Assembly: GCA_963920575.1 (NCBI GenBank) | Contig: OY986969.1 | Coordinates: 21,677,434 to 21,741,433, forward strand | Reading direction: 5' to 3' | DNA from: Narthecium ossifragum | Lineage: Eukaryota > Streptophyta > Magnoliopsida > Dioscoreales > Nartheciaceae | DNA length: 64,000 bases | Part shown: positions 57,011 to 64,000 of the stretch, one piece after another | How the letters are laid out: each line of letters starts with the position of its first letter | How positions within the stretch are numbered: position 1 is the first letter of the stretch | Made by a program: the position numbers and the translations under genes | Notes under the pieces: model-generated | The model's input: the letters and a program-made list of their open reading frames with translations, nothing else | The model's database searches: none | What the model was told of the DNA's origin: nothing

Positions 57011-58274
57011 TGATGAGTCACTAAATGTTCATGATTAAACCCCTTAACTTAGCTTTGTTAGGCCTAGAGTGTTTGTATTTGATAGCTTGTTAGTTGATTT
57101 CAGGTTTGATCTTGCTTTGAGGAGAAATGCAAGAAATTCGATTAATATGCTGAAATACACTGCTCTGTCGACTGTTAGCACAATATTCACCAGATATTAT
57201 CCTTAAGTCTAAATATTCTGAAATTTGGGTGACATGTAGAAGACATCAAGACGTACAACTTTCATGTTGAATACTTTCAGAGATTCCAGATGAATTGATA
57301 GCAGTTTTGAAGAAGATGGAGATATTTAGCTGCTGGAAGACTGGTCCGTCGACGCTCGGGAGAATATTTTCCAAATATTCTAGATAAGTCCAAATATTAT
57401 AAACTCTTCGGGAGAAGACAGAAGACTTCCAAATCTACATCTTTTGTGTTGGATTCATTCTCAAATTCCAAACCGGTTGAGCCCAGTCGCGATTAGAAGA
57501 AGCTGTCAGGGTTGGACCAGGAATTCCGAGTTGCACTTGAGGTCTAACTTAACCTTGAAACCCTAATCCGGGAATTAAGATATAAAAGGGCTTTGTGGCT
57601 GGAAAACCGGAGGCCTCCAATAGAGAAAAACAGAGGAATTCAGATTGGAGAAGAAGACGGAGATGTGGTGTAGATCTCAAGCTTTCTTCATCGAATACAT
57701 GGCCTTCATCCCAAAGATGAGTGGCTAATCTTCTAGATCTAGGGATCTCATGAAACTCTAGTGTAACTTTCTGTATTTTCTAGTTGATTCTTGTACTTCT
57801 TTCTCATAGACATGATCTTATGGATTTGAATTTATTGATAATAGAGTTGATGGAAGTATTTCCCTTGACGTATTTTGTGTCCTACCTGATTGCTGTGCTT
57901 GATGGTAGAGTTTCATAAGATGGTTTTCATGTGGTTTTTGACACGCTTTTGAGATAATCTATGCTAAGTAAAGATAGATTGTACTCAGGTTAAGTCCGAA
58001 GACAATCTATGCTACACGAAGATAGGTTATGCCTTAGGTAGTCATCAACTTTCTTTTAGGGTTTCATGTGAGCTTAAGAAGCCATGATTCCATAATGTCT
58101 AGAGAAGAAGCAAGATGATAATTAGAGAATACAGGAAGTGAAGCTAGAGTGGATTGAGGGTTCCCTAGGTTGTTTCTCTCATTGATCTATTTTAATTTCG
58201 TTAATTGTGTTCTTAATTAGTTTTAATTAATCAAGTTCTAAAAACCCTAAATCAATCCTTTTCTTCGCCTTAGG
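57011..58274 (+). repeat. 3' LTR of the non-autonomous element (cut by gap)
   Basis: Matches 49321-50583 with two substitutions (near 57221 and 57236) and one inserted A (near 57620). The last ~171 bp fall within the N run. Confidence 0.95.
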
Positions 58275-58474
58275 NNNNNNNNNNNNNNNNNNNNNNNNNN
58301 NNNNNNNNNNNNNNNNNNNNNNNNNNNNNNNNNNNNNNNNNNNNNNNNNNNNNNNNNNNNNNNNNNNNNNNNNNNNNNNNNNNNNNNNNNNNNNNNNNNN
58401 NNNNNNNNNNNNNNNNNNNNNNNNNNNNNNNNNNNNNNNNNNNNNNNNNNNNNNNNNNNNNNNNNNNNNNNNNN
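58275..58474. other. Assembly gap (200 N)
   Basis: Exactly 200 N, so the length is probably a placeholder. It hides the LTR end, the TSD and the outer end of the inverted-repeat arm. Confidence 0.99.
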
Positions 58475-58976
58475 AAGAACCAGTAGTAAATGGTATACCA
58501 TTAAAATATGAAACTAACTTGATGCTTATGAGAGTTCAGTCTGACCTCTTCCGAAGTAGAATTAACAATGTTCAAGTTTCTGCGGAGGTCATCTACCTGG
58601 CAATGGTACATATAGTCAATAAATTAGAGTGAATTAGCAATATCAAAGCACAAAAAATAATTGAACAAACTGAAACACTGACCTGGGAAAGAAATTGGAT
58701 CTTAAAAGAGAAGACTCTCAGCTTGGATTCCACCCTTGGTATTTTCATCAACTCTAAGAAGAACTGGTTGTAAATGCAAACTGTCAATATCAAGTAAAGA
58801 TGAGAAGATTCCCTGCTTCTTAGAAAGGTATCTTATGGGATTATCTCTTTGGCATTTTTTAGCTTCCTTGCAACTCTTATTTTTCAGCTTAGGAACTGGA
58901 AAAGAGATTTACTGCAGCATCTATCATATGCTTACTTGGTTGTTAATTTACTGCAGCATGTTTTTGATTGACTTCT
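58475..58976 (-). repeat. Left arm of a ~500-bp inverted repeat
   Basis: Inverse complement of 60571-61066 with a modest number of differences. The arm begins at the gap and may extend into it. The spacer between arms is about 1.6 kb. Confidence 0.92.
58546..58770 (-). pseudogene. Formin FH2-domain exons (left copy)
   Basis: Exon A (58770-58683) reads NQFFLELMKIPRVESKLRVF then SFKIQFLSQ, followed by a GTCAGT donor. Exon B (58596-58546, after TTGCCAG) reads VDDLRRNLNIVNSTSEE. Together they match the FH2 core of plant formins (ELMxxPRVESKLRVFSFKIQF..QVxDLRxxLxxVNSAxEE), which nucleates actin. Only two exons of a very large domain are present, so this is a fragment, although this part of the frame is intact. 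Confidence 0.75.
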
Positions 58977-59245
58977 CATGGATAACATCTAGTTGAGGAG
59001 AATTGTGCATTTTTTTCTTTGATGTGCAACTTCTAACATTGCAGGTAACTTTCTGGAGCTAAAAGTGTTGAATTTATAGTCAAGCGGTAAAGAGAAAGAG
59101 CATAAATTTTGTGCTATTTGCTTTGGTTGTATGATTGTAAGTGCATAAATCACCAGCCAATATCCTGTTCAATTCTCAAAGTGTTTATGCTTCTTTCCTA
59201 TGCTCTTAGGATGTCTTTGAATCTTACCAATTCTTCCCTATGCTC

Positions 59246-59500
59246 TTAGGATGTCTTATAAACTGAAGCAGATGAAGACAAGGGGCGGAGATGCAGATAC
59301 CTTAGAAGATCAACTAAAGCAATTGTAGTCCAGGAACACAGAATACATGGCCCAAGTCGAGATATGGAGGACCTGCTGCAAGAATAGAGAAGATGAAGTT
59401 ATTAGATTGTTGTTGGAGGTGAAAAAAATGCAAAACAAAAATAGAATGATGTGGTTGGCCATTGTGTTGTTATGTGTCCTTGTGCTTGTCAGATTTTAGC
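59246..59500 (+). pseudogene. Coiled-coil plus membrane-segment ORF remnant
   Basis: A frame from about 59250 reads YKLKQMKTRGGDADTLEDQL, stops, and resumes YMAQVEIWRTCCKNREDEVIR, LLLEVKKMQ and a hydrophobic end (MMWLAIVLLCVLVLVRF) before TAG. A coiled coil followed by a C-terminal hydrophobic anchor resembles the tail of the GRF zinc-finger protein at 22802-23366, but no GRF finger is seen here. Unassigned. Confidence 0.4.
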
Positions 59501-59956
59501 CCACGAGAAAGATTCATGTAATAGAATGATGCGGTTGGTCATTGTTCTTTTTCTTTCTCAGTTTTTTTTGGAGACTATGAGACTTTGTAACATCTAGCAA
59601 ACAGTGATTGTTGTTTTCTCTAACATGGAATCATCAACTTGGAAAATAAGTAGCTTTTGAGAGTGGTAATTTAAGTTTGTATGTTCTTCAGTCGGAATAT
59701 AATGAAGTGATTAGATTCACTTTTTCCTATCAGCTTAAGTTATGAACTTCTTTTGCGATGCCCATTCTAATTGTTTGGTACCATGTAGCTTATTGGTTTC
59801 GCATGCAAGTATCTTCTGCTAGAAATTAACATCAATCCACATCATAAGAATTCCTAGTAGAGCAAACCATGATTTTCATATGTATATATGGACGGATCTG
59901 AGGACTTAAATTGGACCACAGTAAAATAGCTATCATCTCTTGATTTTGATGGCTCC

Positions 59957-60127
59957 ACCATTATAATTCCAAACAAATACAAGATTCTGACCATGCATCC
60001 TACACTACATCTAGAATATCTTGCCAACCATTACAATTCTAAACAAATACAAGATTCTGACCATGCATCCTGCACTACATCTAGAATATCTCGCCAACCA
60101 TTACAATTCCAAGCAAATACAAGATTC
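59957..60127. repeat. 70-bp tandem repeat, 2.4 copies
   Basis: Copies start at 59957, 60027 and 60097, with the core ACAAATACAAGATTCTGACC and ACTACATCTAGAATATC. They differ at a few positions. Confidence 0.92.
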
Positions 60128-60310
60128 AAGCCCATTTGTCCATGGAACAGCTGAGGTTGATGTTGTAGCTGTTGCTGCTGCAGCTGCTGCTCCTGCATTA
60201 CTTGTGGGTTAAACTGTGAAGAAGCTCTCGGAGGATATAGTGCTGATTGCACTATAGCATGTGGAATCATATGCAGACAAGATTCTTTTGAAGCTCAGTT
60301 TGATACCTGC
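60128..60310 (-). other. Possible Gln-rich exon fragment
   Basis: The minus strand reads SALYPPRASSQFNPQVMQEQ, then LQQQQLQHQPQLFHGQM, with an acceptor-like GGCAG at about 60310. It is low in complexity and has an upstream in-frame stop. I do not recognise the family. Confidence 0.3.
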
Positions 60311-60508
60311 CACATTTTTCAAAACACAAATATGAATTATTCAAATTTTCAAATGCAGTTCTAGATGCTATTTTACTCAGACACTAAAAACATAACCACA
60401 TCTACACATCCATGAGGAGTTATTTTCTTGTTCTTCTTATCTTGCTTTAATGCCCAACTATGTAGATGATTGGAACATTGCCAATGCACTCAAACAATTG
60501 GAACATTG

Positions 60509-60571
60509 CATTTACAACCAATTCTTCTTAGAGTTGATGAAAATACCAAGGGTGGAATCCAAGCTGAGAGT
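60509..60571 (+). pseudogene. Third partial copy of the formin FH2 exon
   Basis: ACAACCAATTCTTCTTAGAG to AAGCTGAGAGT encodes NQFFLELMKIPRVESKLRV and then jumps straight into the right arm at 60571. It marks a rearrangement breakpoint. Confidence 0.75.
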
Positions 60572-61066
60572 CAATCAAAAATATATTGCAGTAAATTAAC
60601 AACCAAGTAAGCATATGATAGATGCTGCAGTAAATCTCTTTTCCAGTTCCTAAGCTGAAAAATAAGAGTTGCAAGGAAGCTAAAAAATGCCAAAGAGATA
60701 ATCCCATAAGATACCTTTCTAAGAAGCAGGGAATCTTCTCATCTTTACTTGATATTGACAGTTTGCATTTACAACCAGTTCTTTTTAGAGTTGATGCAAT
60801 ACCAAGGGTGGAATCCAAGCTGAGAGTCTTCTCTTTTAAGATCCAATTTCTTTCCCAGGTCAGTGTTTCAGTTTGTTCAATTATTTTTTGTGCTTTGATA
60901 TTGCTAATTCACTCTAATTTATTGACTATATGTACCATTGCCAGGTAGATGACCTCCGCAGAAACTTGAACATTGTTAATTCTGCTTCGGAAGAGGTCAG
61001 ACTGAACTCTCATAAGCATCAAGTTAGTTTCATATTTTAATGGTATACCATTTACTACTGGTTCTT
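60571..61066 (+). repeat. Right arm of the ~500-bp inverted repeat
   Basis: Inverse complement of 58475-58976; the similarity ends sharply at GGTTCTT (61066). Confidence 0.92.
60765..60995 (+). pseudogene. Formin FH2-domain exons (right copy)
   Basis: Exon A ends SKLRVFSFKIQFLSQ at 60858; exon B (60945-60995) reads VDDLRRNLNIVNSASEE. Compared with the left copy, the ELMKIPR codons are damaged by a small deletion (GATGCAATACCAAGG instead of GATGAAAATACCAAGG), which shifts frame. Non-functional. Confidence 0.75.
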
Positions 61067-61230
61067 CGTTGCTATCAAGTCAGAAACTCTGTGAAGTTGA
61101 AAAGAATTATGCAAACCATTCTTTCCTTGCTCCTTTTCTAACTAAAATAGGCAAATATTGGAAGATGTAGTCTGGAAAGCTATTGGCCAAAATGGATATA
61201 GCTGAGAATTGAAAGCATACTAAATTTCTG

Positions 61231-61614
61231 ATGTTTTTTTTTCCATCAGAACAATCTTCAAAACAGAGTACCAGTGGGGGGCTTCGACGGCGGTGGTCGG
61301 GGGTTGGCCAGCCGCGGGGGTTGCCGGGGGCGACGTTGGTCGGCGGAGATCACACCGCTAGAAGGGAGGACGGGGCGTGGTGGCACGATGGCGAAGAAGG
61401 GAGGACAAGGCGTTGCGCGGGGGCTGGTTTGTCCGGCGGTCGAACCGGATGCCGCCGCCGCCATTGGAGGTGGGAGGTCGTGGATGCCCTAGATCAGGAT
61501 CGCCGGCGGTCATGGACGAGGCGATGGACAAGGAGAGGAAGGGAGATGAGGGTGGAGGCGTCGCGGCGGTGCGAGAGCGAAGAAGCTCGGGGGAGGGAAG
61601 GATTTCTCAGCTAA
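61231..61614 (+). other. G-rich ORF-containing segment, unassigned
   Basis: A 127-codon plus-strand ORF of Gly/Arg/Trp-rich composition lies in a short GC-rich island (61265-61600) within AT-rich DNA. It looks like compositional open frame rather than a gene; a captured GC-rich exon or transposon end is possible. Confidence 0.25.
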
Positions 61615-61640
61615 TGCCTAATAACCCATGTATACATTGT

Positions 61641-61660
61641 GACCGTCCGATCGGACGGTC
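61641..61660. repeat. Perfect 20-bp palindrome
   Basis: GACCGTCCGATCGGACGGTC is its own reverse complement over all 20 bases. Confidence 0.95.
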
Positions 61661-62225
61661 AGGATACTGGTTTGTTTCCTAAGCCTAACGAACTAGTTCT
61701 ATTCAGATAATTTCTCTATATATATGTCTATATATGTACGTCTACCCATGTCACCAATATAAAAAAAACATATTGAAATTCTATACACGTGACACATATC
61801 TATGTTTGCCACATCAGGTTGGATTTTAGCCACCCCACATGAGTTTGGCTAAATATCACTCCTCTTATTCGAATTGGTGGTGGGTTCATGGCCAGCCTTA
61901 TATAGTTGTAAGTTAAATGGGTTATGGGTCCCTACCCGCATCCAAAGATACACCCATTCATCCGCTAATAGGTTTTTCCATATAGGTGTCTTGCATTTTT
62001 TTTTCTTTTTTTCGAACTAAAAAGGGTAGTTTTGGATATTTGACTCTTTAAATGCATTAGTATTGGTAATTTAGTTCATTGGCTATTAGTTAAATAATTA
62101 GAGTTTACGTCTCGAAACAAATTCATATCTAAAAAATTGAATAATTTTTAACAATGGATTACAAGAGCAATGTCTAGTCTAACACACACGAACTCTCTCT
62201 ATATTGTACACAGATATGTTGTTAT
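61661..62225. other. AT-rich intergenic DNA
   Basis: No coding or repeat feature is recognised. Confidence 0.5.
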
Positions 62226-62500
62226 TTCATGATTTCATCTGTCATCGTGCAAATAGAGTATGTGTTTCTGCACAGATTTACAGAAGATAAATCTCTCTCG
62301 TTTGCTGGCTAGATATGTGCAACCATACGTTCAGAAACTCTGTAATCATATCTGATCAGTCTCTCAGCAGAAAGTTGGATGCTGAGGGCAGATATTTATT
62401 GCTCCATAGTTAATTGCTGCAAGTGGGAGCTTCAATCCTATTACTCAGCAGTATTTAATTCTACAGACAGAAGAGCGATTCAATCAGTGCGTAATCAAGA
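62226..62500 (+). repeat. Dispersed duplicate of 47609-47905
   Basis: Same order and orientation as the F-box 3' flank copy; homology stops near 62505 before any F-box coding sequence. Confidence 0.9.
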
Positions 62501-63790
62501 ATAACTGCAATCTACTTCCAAACTGAGATATGAAACTTAATCAAGATACTTCGCAGCAGATGGACTTTGTCTAGATGCAACAAAATGAAAGCATAAATCA
62601 AAACTGGACATATGTTAAGATGAAAAATTGTTTGTTTGAAGGAAAGACAGCTCCTGTTATGTCTGGGGAGGTAGCCCTTGACATTTCTGCTTTTGAACCA
62701 GATTAGCCCTGGAATAATACAGTTTCTGCTCAACCTTTCAAGAAAAGGGAAACACAGCCTTGGTATTCAACAATATACATAACACGTTTTTATGAATCTT
62801 ACGAAGAGATTAAGATGCCACAATGCATGATATACAGTTTTCAAAGACACTCATCAAAAACTAATTATCATGCTTCAATAATTTCCAAATAACAAGTGAT
62901 CAACAAGGGACCTTCCCTTATAAAGCACTAGTGGATGGTTTGAATAATTCTCTCTCAATCACAATCATCTATTTTATAAACCATCTATCATCTCATTCTT
63001 ACCATTCGATTATTTCCCATTCAGTTATAACCTTCATTCGAATTGCAACACATATGACACAGACAAAGAGACAATCCACCTTACTTTCTAACACAGATCT
63101 GCAAAAACTATATTTGGATATTTTCTTTCAGATCACTTTCAGGTCATAAAGAATTAAAGATAGCAACTGAAAACTTAAAAGAAGATTGTAGCATCAAACG
63201 TGGAAATTACATTTCAAAATCCCTTAAAGGCTAACACATTAGACCATCCATCCTAAAGACACCAAAACAGAGATGAAAAAATTATTACAGTATATACAAT
63301 AAAGAGCTGCACCTCAATTCTACAGTTGAAAATTCAAGCTATCTGATCTAACCTCCTTACGATTCACATCCCAGATGGCAAGACTTTCTTGAAACAACCA
63401 GCAAGGCTTGACAGATTTACTTTCCAGAAACTCCCCAAAGTATTTCTCTTCGTCAGTTGGCACAAATGAAGGGTATCATCTTAGAGAATGGTTACAGCTC
63501 TGAGACCAGAGTAAAGATTCTTTATCCATGACATCCTTAGTGCATAATACTGGAAGAAAGGTAACTGTCCACCGGAATAACTTACAGCTTGTCAAACAAC
63601 CCCATCTAACTACACTATCAACTCATGTCTAAACCAAAATCAACAATATTTACACTAGTAAATATCCGTGTCTGCTCGCATACTGCTAATGCAAGCTCTT
63701 TTGCACAGCATCCAAGAGATCTGCTCAGGAAAACGCGAGGCAGATGGCATTTGAAATACTAACCAGATGCTGCCATATCTCTCTAGAGGC
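62501..63790. other. Intergenic DNA and probable 3' UTR of the NLP gene
   Basis: AT-rich and without convincing coding similarity. The part nearest 63790 is expected to be the 3' UTR of the minus-strand gene that follows. Confidence 0.45.
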
Positions 63791-63992
63791 TTATGGTGCC
63801 GTAAGCATGCAGGTACTGCTATCCGAGCTACCAACAGTTGCCAGCACATCTCGAACCAGAAGCTTTACACTATGGGATTCAATGGACTCCAATACCTCGA
63901 TGCACTCATCGAAATCAGAGTCGCTTACTAACATCACCCACTCATCCTCATCGTCCATGTACTTAAGCTGGAATGCACCCACAGCTAACTGA
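63791..63992 (-). CDS. NIN-like protein (RWP-RK/PB1 transcription factor), last exon
   Basis: The minus strand shows an acceptor (GATTTCAG at 63993-64000), then LAVGAFQLKYMDDEDEWVML, VSDSDFDECIEVLES, HSVKLLVRDV and a C-terminal GSSDSSTCMLTAP before the stop at 63791. This is the second half of a PB1 domain with the acidic OPCA motif, and the SS...C-L-T tail is characteristic of plant NLPs, which control nitrate-responsive transcription in the nucleus. PB1 mediates protein-protein contact between NLPs. The rest of the gene, including RWP-RK, lies beyond 64000. Other PB1 proteins are less likely because of the tail. Confidence 0.8.
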
Positions 63993-64000
63993 AATCTCTT

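Larger units (their letters stand above)
49321..58474 (+). mobile_element. Young non-autonomous LTR retrotransposon (gag and protease only)
   Basis: A 5' LTR (49321-50754), a PBS for tRNA-Asp, gag and protease coding sequence, 2.5 kb of non-coding DNA, a polypurine tract and a 3' LTR that runs into the N gap. RT, RNase H and integrase are absent, so it must use enzymes of a related Athila/Tat-type element. Over the 1.26 kb that can be compared, the LTRs differ by two substitutions and one single-base indel, indicating recent insertion. The 5' flank is the C-rich tract; the 3' TSD is hidden in the gap. Gag-only LTR elements of plants are known as TR-GAGs. Confidence 0.9.

Overview
The window is nuclear DNA of a flowering plant. 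The evidence is spliced genes for the chromatin assembly factor subunit FAS1, an SLP2-type phosphatase and a NIN-like (RWP-RK/PB1) factor, embedded in nested LTR retrotransposons, a LINE and a Mutator-like transposon (MULE). The GC-rich single-exon SLP2 gene beside AT-rich intergenic DNA hints at a monocot, but I cannot name a species. One 200-N assembly gap lies at 58275-58474.

Layout. 1-1223: a LINE ORF1 (DUF4283) fragment and a 5' fragment of an SLP2 pseudogene. 1224-2948: a solo LTR. 3074-8890: a 5'-truncated LINE with a 16-bp target-site duplication (TSD), carrying two solo LTRs (3102-5438 and 6654-8425). 9108-20296: an old minus-strand copia LTR containing a third solo LTR (9196-10624) and a whole Ty1/copia element (10824-20224); that element is itself split by another solo LTR (14729-17120). 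20299-20451: an F-box exon fragment. 21095-22294: the intact SLP2 phosphatase gene, minus strand.

22355-38835 is a complete MULE with a 9-bp TSD and 17-bp matching ends, inserted about 60 bp upstream of the SLP2 start codon. It holds a MuDR-type transposase pseudogene and a convergent GRF zinc-finger gene. It has been inflated by a solo LTR (24340-26763) and by a Ty3/gypsy element (28389-36634) that has lost RT and RNase H. 40182-46400 is FAS1 (minus). 47147-49320 holds a MITE-like element, an F-box pseudogene and a C-rich tandem tract. 49321-58274+ is a young non-autonomous LTR element (gag and protease, no RT or integrase). 58475-61066 holds inverted copies of formin FH2 exons. 63791-63992 is the last exon of a NIN-like protein gene that runs off the window.

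The three host genes with intact visible coding sequence (SLP2, FAS1, NLP) have no evident functional link. The most unusual signal is a recurring architecture of regularly spaced GATCGATC-type palindromes. They come as pairs 20-22 bp apart (two helical turns) or as GGTCGAT hairpins, in arrays of four to seven, inside LTRs or leaders of at least three otherwise different retrotransposon families, and in one case inside a protein-coding region.
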